A stretch of DNA of 58,169 nt from Flavobacterium sp. UGB4466 (GTDB lineage: Bacteria; Bacteroidota; Bacteroidia; Flavobacteriales; Flavobacteriaceae): positions 1-58,169 of the forward strand of contig NZ_CAGKLC010000025.1 in assembly GCF_903469665.1 (NCBI RefSeq). The letters run 5' to 3'. The position numbers and the translations under genes are program-made. The notes beneath the pieces were generated by a model. The model made no database searches, was not told the origin of the DNA, and saw only the letters and a program-made list of their open reading frames with translations. Every line of letters starts with the position of its first letter. The stretch's first letter is position 1. This document shows positions 34,301 to 41,952 of the stretch, one piece after another.

Positions 34301-36236
34301 AAACAAAGACAGTGCAATATTGATTTCTCCTTATCTGGATGATTTTGATAAAAACAAAAAAGTAAAATTTTGGCTTAGAGGTTCGCAAACGGGTAGTTCG
34401 AAAGCCGGAACTTTAATTGTAGGAACAATCAAGAATGCTGCGGATCTTAGTACATTCGAACCTTATCTGACCATTACAGAGCAGGAAATTAATAGTTTGC
34501 CACTATACGGAAAAGAAGTTAATATTGACTTCTCTCAGTACCAGGGAGCAAACAAACAGATCGTTTTTAAATATATGGCCGAATCAACTAATGGAGACTA
34601 CGTACGAAACACTCTTTTAATAGATGATTTTCGTTATGATCAGACTTTACCATGTTATGAACCAATAGATGTAGTTTTCTCTGATATTAATCATAATTCG
34701 ACGTTAATAAGCTGGACTTCTAAAAATCAGGCAACAGAAAATGTTCAGATAGAATACGGATTAACCGGTTTTGCTAAAGGTACGGGAACTATTGTAAACA
34801 CCAAAAAGAATGAGATTTTGATTTCTAAGCTGCAAATCGGAACCTCGTATGAGTTTTATTTCAAAACCACTTGCGCATCCGGTAATTCATTAGAAGCAGG
34901 ACCGCGAAAAATAGAAACGACATGCGAGTCACTGGCACTACCGTGGAAAGAGAAATTTACCAATCTGAGTCGTTACGGAACAAACGTCCTTCCGGATTGT
35001 TTTAAGTTTTTAAGAGGCGAATTTATTTTAGAAAATACAGCTAAGGATGATCTTAATTATAGATTTAGTCCCGATTATAAAAGGTCGGGATTTGATGATA
35101 CCGGTTATTTATATCTTACCGGTGGATTTTTGACTCAGATCATGACTCCTATGTTTTATTTAAATGCGGGGACTACTTATAAGTTTAACCTGAAAGGACG
35201 AAATAGTTACGAGTATCGTATTCAGGGTGTTGGGTTATATGTTGGAAAAGGGCAAAACGATTACAATATGTCACTTAATATTAGTCAAACAGGGAACAAC
35301 GATAGACTGACCGAATACAATTATAGAGATGTATCTTATTACTTCACGCCCCTGGTATCGGGAGACTATAGCTTTTTGATGGAATTTGCCAATTCGGGTG
35401 GTTCACGATTACTTGTTGATGATTTTGAATTGAAAGAAGGATATACGTCTTCTATCGATGGAAGTGGAAAAACAGTAACATATGACTTTACAAAAATGCC
35501 GCCAGGAGAGTTGATTTTTGAGGGGGGCAATAAGAGAATTATTTTAGATTCTAGCAATAATATACTGGTGATGAAAGGAAACAGTACACCATCAGAATGG
35601 AAGAATGTCAATGGAACTTCTCAAATAAAGAAAGGAGCCGCTGTTGAGAATTCTTCGGTATGGGAAAGAAATGAAAGTAGTATCGCCAAGATAAATACAA
35701 AAGTAAATGCAGCAAATGCAAGCAGTTTATTTATGCATTTTGATCTAAAACAAACCTTTGTTTCTTCAAATACAGAATCAATGTTTAGAGTTGTCGTAAA
35801 CGGGAATGTAGTGGGGGATGTAATAAAACCAGAGTCGGCCAGCGGTGATGATTATAAAAAATACACAGTTGATTTGACACCATATGTTGGGGCAGATATT
35901 AGAATATCATTACAGCATATTGGTAAATCTGATGCCGGAGATAATGCTTATCTGGATAATCTTGTGTTTGATAAAACATCGTCACTGGGTATTGACGGAA
36001 CTCATTTTTCCAATTTTAAATATTATCCTAATCCAGTAGAAAATGTTTTATATATAGAAAGTAATTCGGTACTTTCGAAAGTAGAAGTTTATACTTTAAG
36101 TGGACAGTTGCTTTCTATAAATAATTACTCGGATTCTAAAGTTAGTATTGATTTTAAAAATCATGCTTCTGGGGTATATTTGTTGGTGGTAACTCAGGAT
36201 GATAAAAAAGAAACGTTTAAAGTAATAAAGAAGTAA
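31356..36236 (+). CDS. Giant T9SS-exported protein with fibronectin III and choice-of-anchor J modules
   Basis: A 1626-residue secreted protein. After the signal peptide (1-20) come alternating modules: fibronectin type III domains (five, marked by EYGPKGFxxGSG and ending FKTxC) and jelly-roll choice-of-anchor J/MAM-like domains (six, ending in IDDFxYE). Each module pair has the repeated pattern VSPRFKDFDxxKKINFW, then GTLSDPxxxSTF. The T9SS type A sorting domain is at the end (from about 1555, YPNPVENVLYIES, final KVIKK). The modules suggest adhesion or polysaccharide contact at the cell surface; no catalytic domain is seen. The Cys residues at module ends are evenly spaced and may form disulfides between modules. 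Confidence 0.9.
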   Translation: MQKTTLVVLFSFFTFLFTHATNKTKPIVADPVFDVTVSLIGEVLVEYHAYDVYNTYEWQFEYGPAGFKPGEGITKTLSGINFYRFTLDPLRKYDFRVRERRLQGTIFLWGNWSDTKTIQASSDKVFSVGYATNFNDKNTTNLEWRGLIYNNSTSIAGVSLTTYKNHSENNAAGSSMIMASYNYDDKSHIGLISPRFNDLATDRKIKFWLNGLYNSDTELLVGTMSDPNDKNTFHLLQKIEPKLGLEWRQETVYFTNYNGTDQYVVFFFKRGYYGSNSTSLYIDDFSYEKASDCFNQTNFAVSNVQQNSAQINFDAPNQNNFQVSLTNTVKKTTEIFTIQSSSFTLDKLVGNTDYEVKVRANCIDDLFSNWTKTISFKTPCTVITDRYSTSFEGTKYIDPCWSVIAGKCLVQSSLEDTGWARKPAPKTGTTTIVMSKFVGALNVDKAYLVTPYIADLDSDKRIRFSLLAYSSDDDYNKTSLTIGTMSDPKNAATFVALKTILPSEINETENGYKSSLWKEHTVYLDNYVKSNNHNYIALRYNNESDSYFSIDDFTYEKTPVCLEPLNPKTINLGYDSATVSWENYKPASQFQIEYGPKGFAHGSGKIVDAAVIPFKLESLQDDTDFDFYVRAKCGSEYSAWSDRGNFKTKCLGLTAGYTENFENAAFEKNGCWTRIVPYIYQRYYRKDRFVNINTINNGSSTVRNGSQSVLLSSQLDLVYPPGTGEKTDRVVLVSPRFKDFDNHKKINFWMQVPKESDDLSVELIIGTLSDPEDYSTFKAYKTIVVPVANKAKWLNYDVDFSNYFGTDKYIGFKQKISNQRSTRFFIDDFEYIQNNCPIPGILGARQSGPDSVLLDWRDNNTLKPSQSFDIEYGPKGFVSGSGTIIKVTENPYNLAGLALGTYEYRVRAYCDTNITSDWSDRYTFKTFCSKTAPFVENFDEHGRNLDQSTTFCWSYNIQLYAQLAEFNLPNITSAPYAFALYTNKDSAILISPYLDDFDKNKKVKFWLRGSQTGSSKAGTLIVGTIKNAADLSTFEPYLTITEQEINSLPLYGKEVNIDFSQYQGANKQIVFKYMAESTNGDYVRNTLLIDDFRYDQTLPCYEPIDVVFSDINHNSTLISWTSKNQATENVQIEYGLTGFAKGTGTIVNTKKNEILISKLQIGTSYEFYFKTTCASGNSLEAGPRKIETTCESLALPWKEKFTNLSRYGTNVLPDCFKFLRGEFILENTAKDDLNYRFSPDYKRSGFDDTGYLYLTGGFLTQIMTPMFYLNAGTTYKFNLKGRNSYEYRIQGVGLYVGKGQNDYNMSLNISQTGNNDRLTEYNYRDVSYYFTPLVSGDYSFLMEFANSGGSRLLVDDFELKEGYTSSIDGSGKTVTYDFTKMPPGELIFEGGNKRIILDSSNNILVMKGNSTPSEWKNVNGTSQIKKGAAVENSSVWERNESSIAKINTKVNAANASSLFMHFDLKQTFVSSNTESMFRVVVNGNVVGDVIKPESASGDDYKKYTVDLTPYVGADIRISLQHIGKSDAGDNAYLDNLVFDKTSSLGIDGTHFSNFKYYPNPVENVLYIESNSVLSKVEVYTLSGQLLSINNYSDSKVSIDFKNHASGVYLLVVTQDDKKETFKVIKK

Positions 36237-36291
36237 TGTTCTAAGTTGTACTATTTTTAGTATTACATTTTAGATTAACAGATTTAATATA

Positions 36292-37062
36292 ATGGCAGCA
36301 CCCAAAAAACCGGCACCAAAAAAAACAACCACCAGTAAACCAAAACCGGCACCAAAGAAAGGCAATCGCTCTTTTGGCGAAAAAGTAAAGTGGTTTTTCA
36401 TCAAATTATTTTTATGGTTCTTCGGAATCTCGATTGCGTCTGTTGTGTTTTTTAAATATGTGCCTGTACCTTTTACTCCTTTAATGATCATTCGGGCAAT
36501 CGAAAATAAAACGGCTGGTAAAGAAGTCTATTTTGATCATGACTGGGAACCTATCGATAAGATCTCAATGAATTTGCAAAAAGCGGTTATTGCCAGTGAA
36601 GACGGAACTTTTCTAAAACATAATGGTTTCGATTTTAAAGCACTTCAAAAAGCCTATAAAAGCAACGAGCGCGGACGTCGTATTCGTGGCGGAAGTACCA
36701 TCTCGCAGCAAACCGCTAAAAACGTTTTTTTATGGCAGGGGAAAAGTTATTTCCGTAAAGGTTTAGAAGCTTATTTCACCGTTTTAATTGAACTCATTTG
36801 GGGCAAAGAACGTATCATGGAAGTCTACCTGAACAGCATCGAAATGGGAGATGGAGTATACGGTGCTTATGCCGCTACCGAACATTGGTACCGTCGTGAT
36901 GCTTCAAGTCTAACACCAATGCAGGCAGCCGGAATTGCAGCCATTTTGCCAAACCCAAGAAAATTTAAAGCAACAGGATCTTCCAGTTATATCAACCGAA
37001 GAAAGGAACGAATTGTTCGTGAAATGCGCTCGGTTGGGAAAATAAATTACAATGCAGAATAA
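36292..37062 (+). CDS. mtgA: Monofunctional peptidoglycan transglycosylase
   Basis: A 256-residue GT51 enzyme that polymerises lipid II into glycan strands. A Lys/Pro/Ala-rich cytoplasmic head (1-24) precedes one transmembrane segment (about 35-57). The GT51 domain follows, with the catalytic Glu in ASEDGTFLKHNGFD and the motifs RGGSTISQQTAKN, KERIMEVYLNSIEMG and GIAAILPNPRKF. No transpeptidase domain is present. It overlaps the next gene by 11 nt, so the two are coupled. Confidence 0.95.
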   Translation: MAAPKKPAPKKTTTSKPKPAPKKGNRSFGEKVKWFFIKLFLWFFGISIASVVFFKYVPVPFTPLMIIRAIENKTAGKEVYFDHDWEPIDKISMNLQKAVIASEDGTFLKHNGFDFKALQKAYKSNERGRRIRGGSTISQQTAKNVFLWQGKSYFRKGLEAYFTVLIELIWGKERIMEVYLNSIEMGDGVYGAYAATEHWYRRDASSLTPMQAAGIAAILPNPRKFKATGSSSYINRRKERIVREMRSVGKINYNAE

Positions 37063-38008
37063 AAAAAGCTTTCTCGGATTCCTGTTATTGACGACGATTT
37101 TGAGTTTTGGACAGGCGAAAACGACAGAAATAGGTTTAATTACAGATAACGATTTGTATACTTCGTCTAAAAACGATATGTACTATACCAATGGCCTGGA
37201 GCTTTTTTATCGTTTTTTGTCGAAGAACAATAACGAAAAAATCAACAAGAAAATCACTGAATTTCGTATTGGGCAGTATATCTATAATCCGAGATTTATA
37301 AACAAAGAAGCTGTTACGATTAACGATCGTCCCTTCACAGGTTATCTTTTTGCCGAAGCAGGACGAAGTTTTTTCTATAAAAGCGAATCCGTTTTAAAGA
37401 CCGATTTTCAACTTGGTTTTATGGGCCCTAATGCCATGGGAAGAGAAACTCAGGAAAGTTTCCATCATCTTATTGGGTACAAAACGGTGTATGGTTGGGA
37501 AAACCAGCTGCACAACGCATTCGCCATTCAGATGCATGTAATGTATTCGAAGAAATTGTTTCCTGCAAAGCACAATGATTTTGTCGATCTTCACTTTCAG
37601 TCGGAAGCCAATGTAGGGACAATCTTCACAGGTGTTTCAACAGGTTTACTGACTAGAATTGGTTTCAAAAAACTACTCCCGGTTTATGATTCCAATTTAC
37701 ACGATGCCTCGGTAAGCAATACTCGGCAATACAATATCCGTGAGTTTTACTTTTACGCAATGCCAAGTGTCAATTACCAGTTTTACGACGCTACCATCGA
37801 AGGCAGTATGTTTAGCAACACCAGTCCGCTAACGTTTGACTTGGAACCCCTTCGTTTCAATGCCGAGGCAGGACTAAAATACCGACACAACAACTTCAAT
37901 ATGTCGTACTCGTTTATCTATCGGGGCAGAGAATTAAACGATCCGAATACAAACACCAATGCGGGGTATTTTTATGGGTCGATTCGATTTGGGTATTTGT
38001 TGAAGTAA
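37052..38008 (+). CDS. Lipid A 3'-deacylase-like outer-membrane protein (LpxR family)
   Basis: A 318-residue barrel with a signal peptide (1-20, ending SFGQ). Motifs match the LpxR/DUF2219 family: TDNDLYTSSKNDMYYTNG near the N terminus, DRPFTGYLF and GPNAMGRETQESFHHLIG. In the family these supply the Asn/Asp/Thr/His active-site set that removes a 3'-acyloxyacyl chain from lipid A, a calcium-dependent reaction in the outer membrane. Coupled to mtgA by an 11-nt overlap. Enzymatic activity is by family and was not shown. Confidence 0.8.
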   Translation: MQNKKSFLGFLLLTTILSFGQAKTTEIGLITDNDLYTSSKNDMYYTNGLELFYRFLSKNNNEKINKKITEFRIGQYIYNPRFINKEAVTINDRPFTGYLFAEAGRSFFYKSESVLKTDFQLGFMGPNAMGRETQESFHHLIGYKTVYGWENQLHNAFAIQMHVMYSKKLFPAKHNDFVDLHFQSEANVGTIFTGVSTGLLTRIGFKKLLPVYDSNLHDASVSNTRQYNIREFYFYAMPSVNYQFYDATIEGSMFSNTSPLTFDLEPLRFNAEAGLKYRHNNFNMSYSFIYRGRELNDPNTNTNAGYFYGSIRFGYLLK

Positions 38009-38163
38009 GCTCTTGTAATTTTGGTTTTCGGTGGTGTAAATATGCCTTCAGGATTTCGTGAATCTTTGTGTGTACATTTTGTGAATCTCTGTGTAATGTC
38101 TCGATTAGAATGATGATTTTTATTCTGACAGCTATAAGAAATACGCGATAAAATTGGGGTTAA

Positions 38164-38544
38164 CTATAATCGGATATAATTCCCGGGTAAATGTCCTTTT
38201 GATTCTATTGTATTATCTGTCTTTCTGAAAAAGTTAAATCGGATTAATGATCCTTCAAGCCCCTGACCAAAGTCTACAATATACAAATAATCAGTTTTAG
38301 CTATTTGTTGCGGGATGATTTGGTTGGAGGATATCCTAATTTGATTTTTACTGAAAGAATAGGTATTTCCGTCAGAATTGTATTTGATGTCATTTTTGGT
38401 AAAAGTAAGGATCGCTCCGGTTGTATTATCCTTCCAGCTTCCTTGTATCCAGGAAGGAGAATGGAAAATACCCTGGGTGTTTTCGTCGCTTGACGAACAA
38501 GAAGTAATAAAAATAAGGCTTAGGAGTAAAATTAAATTCTTCAT
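38164..38544 (-). CDS. Small lipoprotein, lipocalin-like
   Basis: A 126-residue protein with lipobox ITSC at residue 16. The Cys is followed by SSSDE; acidic residues there resemble the surface-export signal of Flavobacteria lipoproteins, so it may face outside. The mature part has the pattern SWIQGSWKDNTTGAILTFTKND seen in small lipocalin-like domains. No close family recognised. It is convergent with the LpxR-like gene, 155 bp away. Confidence 0.75.
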   Translation of the reverse strand: MKNLILLLSLIFITSCSSSDENTQGIFHSPSWIQGSWKDNTTGAILTFTKNDIKYNSDGNTYSFSKNQIRISSNQIIPQQIAKTDYLYIVDFGQGLEGSLIRFNFFRKTDNTIESKGHLPGNYIRL

Positions 38545-38815
38545 TTTTTTGGCGTTTAAAAGTTGTATTCGATAAGTTTAGCAAAAACAATTCCGAACTC
38601 TCTTCTTTTGATACATTTAACTTTTATTTATGGGTACAACCTCAGTTTTTATGAAAATATTAAAACAAATCTTTCTAACTTAATGGAGTGAATTGTAAGG
38701 AGATTGTTTTTTCGCGAGCAATTTTTTCGATTCCGGATTTTTTTAAGTTAAGGTTTAACTTTTTGGTAATGTTACAAAGCTTCTAAATTTTTATTTTTAA
38801 CTCAAAATTAAAGTT

Positions 38816-38992
38816 ATGGAAATCAATTGGATAGTAATAGGAGCCGTAGTGCTTGTTGTAATCATCGTGATCGTATTTACAGTCAGAAAGAATCAAAGAG
38901 AGAAAAAGAAACTGACAGATCTCTTAAATAATGATTTTAAAAAGGCTAAAAAAGATAGAGTAGATGCCGAAGATTCTGCGAATGAACAGTAA
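38816..38992 (+). CDS. 58-residue single-pass membrane protein
   Basis: A short frame starting ATG at 38816 and ending TAA at 38990-38992. The product is MEINWIVIG, then a strongly hydrophobic helix (about 6-23, AVVLVVIIVIVFTV), then a highly charged tail (RKNQREKKKLTDLLNN) with many Lys, Asp and Glu. N-out/C-in topology is expected from the positive residues after the helix. It has its own spacer and is followed by a strong terminator, consistent with a real gene. Function unknown. Confidence 0.65.
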   Translation: MEINWIVIGAVVLVVIIVIVFTVRKNQREKKKLTDLLNNDFKKAKKDRVDAEDSANEQ

Positions 38993-39010
38993 GAAATTTT
39001 CTTTCAAAAT

Positions 39011-39047
39011 AAAAAAACCGTATTCCAATGAAGTAATACGGTTTTTT
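39011..39047. terminator. Bidirectional terminator between small membrane gene and tRNA
   Basis: The AAAAAACCGTATT stem and its complement enclose a loop of about 10 nt, with A- and T-runs at the edges. It serves the 58-residue gene from the left and the tRNA array from the right. Confidence 0.8.
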
Positions 39048-39049
39048 AG

Positions 39050-39123
39050 TGGAGAATACCGGATTCGAACCGGTCACCCCTTGCCTGCCAGGCAAGTACT
39101 CTAGCCAAATGAGCTAATCCCCC
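39050..39123 (-). tRNA. tRNA-Ala, anticodon GGC
   Basis: A complete 74-nt cloverleaf on the minus strand. Acceptor GGGGGAT pairs with ATTCTCC and includes the G3-U70 pair that identifies alanine tRNA. D-arm GCTC/GAGT; anticodon stem CTTGC/GCAAG with loop CTGGCAG (anticodon GGC, U33 present); T-arm ACCGG-TTCGAAT-CCGGT; discriminator A. The CCA end is not encoded. It is the last unit of a tandem array read leftward. Confidence 0.95.
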
Positions 39124-39138
39124 GTGTAATTTGTTTGG

Positions 39139-39213
39139 TGGAGAATATCAGATTCGAACTATCACCCTCCCGATTTTTCATCGGGACGCTCTAGCCAAAT
39201 GAGCTAATCCCCC
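39139..39213 (-). pseudogene. Degenerate tRNA-like copy 1
   Basis: A 75-nt minus-strand copy. The acceptor (GGGGGAT/ATTCTCC with G3-U70) and D-arm are as in the real tRNA-Ala, but the anticodon arm is replaced by a longer hairpin (TCCCGA, loop TGAAAAA, TCGGGA). In a 7-nt loop position 33 is G instead of U. The T-stem is disrupted. It is separated from the real tRNA by the 15-bp spacer GTGTAATTTGTTTGG. Confidence 0.8.
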
Positions 39214-39228
39214 GTGTGATTTGTTTGG

Positions 39229-39303
39229 TGGAGAATATCAGATTCGAACTATCACCCTCCCGATTTTTCATCGGGATACTCTAGCCAAATGAGCTAATCC
39301 CCC
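39229..39303 (-). pseudogene. Degenerate tRNA-like copy 2
   Basis: Nearly identical to copy 1, with the same replaced anticodon arm and damaged T-arm. It differs at two bases next to the anticodon stem. Spacer GTGTGATTTGTTTGG; repeat period 90 bp. Confidence 0.8.
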
Positions 39304-39318
39304 GTGTGATTTGTTTGG

Positions 39319-39393
39319 TGGAGAATATCAGATTCGAACTATCACCCTCCCGATTTTTCATCGGGACACTCTAGCCAAATGAGCTAATTTCCC
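39319..39393 (-). pseudogene. Degenerate tRNA-like copy 3
   Basis: Third copy, at the upstream end of the array in the direction of reading. The 5' acceptor strand is GGGAAAT instead of GGGGGAT, leaving one mismatch with ATTCTCC. The anticodon arm and T-arm are as in copies 1 and 2. Confidence 0.78.
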
Positions 39394-39499
39394 AAATACG
39401 AGAGCAAATTAAGTCAATTAATTTTCAAAAAGCAAATTTCAAATCACTTCCGATGAAAATATTTTTCAAAACCGTAACTTTACGATCAAATTTATTTTT

Positions 39500-40264
39500 A
39501 TGAGTGCAGAAAAACTTGAAGGTTCTTTACAGACTACTTACCATAATGCTGTTGCAACAGTTGAATTTGGGCATCCGGCCAGCAATTCTTTTCCAAGACA
39601 ATTATTAGATCGTTTAACTTCCGAAATTAATACTCTAAGTCAGAATAAAGCCGTTTCGGTTATTGTTTTACAAAGTTTAGGGACTAAAGTTTTTTGTTCA
39701 GGTGCTTCTTTTGACGAGTTGCTAGCCGTGAAAAATGAACAACAGGGAGCACACTTTTTCTCTGGTTTTGCTCATTTGCTGAACGCGATGCGAAATTGTT
39801 CTAAAATTATTGTGGCTCGTGTTCAGGGAAAAGCAGTTGGTGGCGGTGTCGGAATTATTTCGGCTTGTGATTATGTTTTTGCGACTCCTGAAAGTGCCGT
39901 GAAATTGTCGGAATTGGCCATCGGAATTGGGCCGTTTGTGATAGAACCTGCTGTTTCGCGTAAGATTGGAAAAGCTGCAATGGCCGAAATGACCTTGGCA
40001 GCACATGCATGGAAATCGGCAGCATGGGCATTAGAGAATAAATTGTTCACAGAGATTCATACTGTTGAAAATTTAGATGTGGCGGTAGCAGATTTTGCTC
40101 AACAATTAAGTCTGTATAATCCTGAAGCTTTGTACGAAATGAAGAAAATTATTTGGGAAGGAACCGAACATTGGGAATCTTTACTTGTCGAGCGTGCCTC
40201 TATAACAGGAAAATTAGTTTTGTCGGACTTTAGCAGAAATGCTTTAGAGCAGTTTAAGAAATAG
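39500..40264 (+). CDS. Enoyl-CoA hydratase/isomerase family protein
   Basis: A 254-residue crotonase-fold protein. The oxyanion-hole segments are visible: FCSGASFDELL (CoA/first amide) and RVQGKAVGGGVGIISACDY (second). The acidic residue of KLSELAIGIGPFVI corresponds to the second catalytic Glu region, while the first catalytic position is less clear, so hydratase versus isomerase activity cannot be told. Likely role in fatty-acyl or amino-acid CoA breakdown; no pathway neighbours are present. The next gene, a small membrane protein, starts 126 bp later. Confidence 0.9.
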   Translation: MSAEKLEGSLQTTYHNAVATVEFGHPASNSFPRQLLDRLTSEINTLSQNKAVSVIVLQSLGTKVFCSGASFDELLAVKNEQQGAHFFSGFAHLLNAMRNCSKIIVARVQGKAVGGGVGIISACDYVFATPESAVKLSELAIGIGPFVIEPAVSRKIGKAAMAEMTLAAHAWKSAAWALENKLFTEIHTVENLDVAVADFAQQLSLYNPEALYEMKKIIWEGTEHWESLLVERASITGKLVLSDFSRNALEQFKK

Positions 40265-40390
40265 CGGAATCCTAAATTTTTATCTGATTCCTTTCAGAGA
40301 TTTTGTATTATGATATTTGTCATTGGATGCAGCGTCAGACAGGCATAAATTTGAAATGTTTTTGAAGTGAAACATAAAAAATAAATCAAG

Positions 40391-40567
40391 ATGAGGATTA
40401 TTTCGTTGTTGCAGCAAGTTGATGTTGCAGAGAAAATTAAGGCTGCTCCGGACGGCAGTTATCAGATAGGAGTGGTGATCGGATCCTTTATTCCTTTCGT
40501 TGTTTTAGTCGGAATTGCATATTGGATGTATAACAGAGCTAAAAAAAGAGACGAGAACGGTTATTAA
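40391..40567 (+). CDS. 58-residue single-pass membrane protein
   Basis: A short frame from ATG at 40391 to TAA at 40565-40567. The product is MRIISLLQQVDVAEKIKAAP, then a hydrophobic helix (about 26-47, with SFIPFVVLVGIAYWMY) and a basic tail NRAKKRDENGY. An amphipathic N-terminal helix before the membrane segment and a positive cytoplasmic end give a well-defined topology. It starts 126 bp after the crotonase gene and ends 31 bp before queD on the same strand. Function unknown; no family recognised. Confidence 0.65.
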   Translation: MRIISLLQQVDVAEKIKAAPDGSYQIGVVIGSFIPFVVLVGIAYWMYNRAKKRDENGY

Positions 40568-40598
40568 TTTGTAAATTTGCAACCTAAAATTCAAATCG

Positions 40599-41048
40599 AT
40601 GAGTAATATCAGAATTACAAAACAATTTAGTTTCGAAACCGGACATGCTTTGTACGGTTACGACGGTAAATGCAAGAACGTTCACGGACACAGTTATAAA
40701 TTATCGGTAACGGTTATTGGTTCGCCAATTACAGACCGATCGAATGTGAAATTCGGGATGGTAATTGATTTTTCGGATCTAAAGAAAATTGTAAAGGAAG
40801 AAATCGTCGATCAGTTTGATCATGCGACGGTTTTTAATCAAACAACACCACATGTCGAATTGGCAAATGAATTGAAGAATCGTGGTCACCATGTAATTCT
40901 GGTAGATTATCAGCCCACAAGTGAAAACATGGTAGTTGATTTTGCCGACAGAATTATAGCACGGTTACCTAAGGAGATTTCCCTTTTTTCCCTTAAACTT
41001 CAGGAAACGGAATCTTCGTTTGCCGAATGGTACGCTTCAGATAATTAA
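40599..41048 (+). CDS. queD: 6-carboxytetrahydropterin synthase (QueD family)
   Basis: A 149-residue T-fold enzyme acting on dihydroneopterin triphosphate in queuosine precursor synthesis. Zinc ligands: first His in FETGHALYG, then HGHSYKL (two His). The catalytic Cys is in GKCKNVHGH, with further Asp/His in DQFDHATVFN and a Glu near the end in LQETESSFAEWY. PTSENMVVDF is also typical. The length is slightly above the usual 120 residues because of insertions after the zinc site. The other queuosine genes are not in this window. Confidence 0.92.
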   Translation: MSNIRITKQFSFETGHALYGYDGKCKNVHGHSYKLSVTVIGSPITDRSNVKFGMVIDFSDLKKIVKEEIVDQFDHATVFNQTTPHVELANELKNRGHHVILVDYQPTSENMVVDFADRIIARLPKEISLFSLKLQETESSFAEWYASDN

Positions 41049-41052
41049 TTTA

Positions 41053-41164
41053 GTCGAAAGTCAAAAGTCGAAAGTCGAAAGTCAAAAGTCGAAAGTCAAG
41101 CGATCTGATAATTTAAAACATCTAAGAAATCCAACATCTAAGAAGTCCAACAATCTAATAATCT
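41053..41164 (+). repeat. Heptameric repeat array and longer repeats before lpxH
   Basis: Six copies of the heptamer GTC(G/A)AAA with a partial seventh fill 41053-41099. Two 16-bp units beginning AACATCTAAGAA and shorter CTAA-containing repeats then run to within a few bases of the start codon at 41167. Confidence 0.9.
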
Positions 41165-41166
41165 AA

Positions 41167-41910
41167 ATGAAAAAAGTATATTTTGCTTCAGATCAGCACT
41201 TCGGAGCACCAACGCAAGAGTTGAGTTTGCCACGTGAAAAGAAATTTGTGGCCTGGCTGGATGAGGTGAAAGAAGATGCAGAAGCTATTTTTTTACTGGG
41301 GGATTTGTTTGATTTTTGGTTCGAATACAAAACGGTTGTACCAAAAGGATTTGTTCGTATTTTAGGGAAACTGGCTGAAATTCGTGATAGCGGAATTCCT
41401 GTTTATTTTTTCGTGGGAAATCATGATTTATGGATGGATGATTATTTTGAAACCGAATTAAATATTCCGGTTTACCATGATAACAAGGAGTTTACTTTTA
41501 ATGGAAAGACCTTTTTAATTGGTCACGGTGACGGAAAAGGACCAGGTGATAAAGGGTATAAACGTATGAAAAAGGTCTTTACTAACCCGTTTTCAAAATG
41601 GCTTTTTCGTTGGCTTCATCCTGATGTAGGGGTAAGTCTGGCACAGTATTTATCCGTTAAAAACAAATTGATTTCAGGGGATGAAGATGTAAAATTCCTG
41701 GGAGAAGAAAACGAATGGCTGGTTTTATACGCCAAACGTAAACTGGAGACCAAACACTACAATTATTTTATTTTTGGCCATCGCCATTTACCGATGGTTC
41801 TTCCGGTTGGAGAAGATTCCAATTATGTGAATTTAGGCGACTGGATTGGCTATTTTACCTATGGCGTATTTGACGGTGAAAACTTTGAACTTAAAAAATT
41901 CGAGAAATAA
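41167..41910 (+). CDS. lpxH: UDP-2,3-diacylglucosamine diphosphatase (LpxH family)
   Basis: A 247-residue calcineurin-type metallophosphoesterase that hydrolyses UDP-2,3-diacylglucosamine to lipid X in lipid A synthesis at the inner membrane. Metal-binding motifs in order: SDQHFGA, LLGDLFDFW, VGNHDLWM, GHGDGKGPGDKGY, and FGHRHLP at the end. The length matches the family. Its start is preceded directly by a repeat array. It is convergent with a Cys-rich small protein 42 bp away. Confidence 0.92.
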   Translation: MKKVYFASDQHFGAPTQELSLPREKKFVAWLDEVKEDAEAIFLLGDLFDFWFEYKTVVPKGFVRILGKLAEIRDSGIPVYFFVGNHDLWMDDYFETELNIPVYHDNKEFTFNGKTFLIGHGDGKGPGDKGYKRMKKVFTNPFSKWLFRWLHPDVGVSLAQYLSVKNKLISGDEDVKFLGEENEWLVLYAKRKLETKHYNYFIFGHRHLPMVLPVGEDSNYVNLGDWIGYFTYGVFDGENFELKKFEK

Positions 41911-41952
41911 TCACTTTGTTTTTGTTATAAACGAATGATTTTGAGCGTTTTT

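Noticed and set aside
39139..39393. The three tRNA-like copies as functional tRNA-Phe (GAA) genes
   Set aside because: A GAA triplet exists in the loop, but placing it at 34-36 needs a 9-nt loop or a G-A closing mismatch; the 7-nt loop version lacks U33, and the T-stem is broken. They also carry the alanine identity pair G3-U70.
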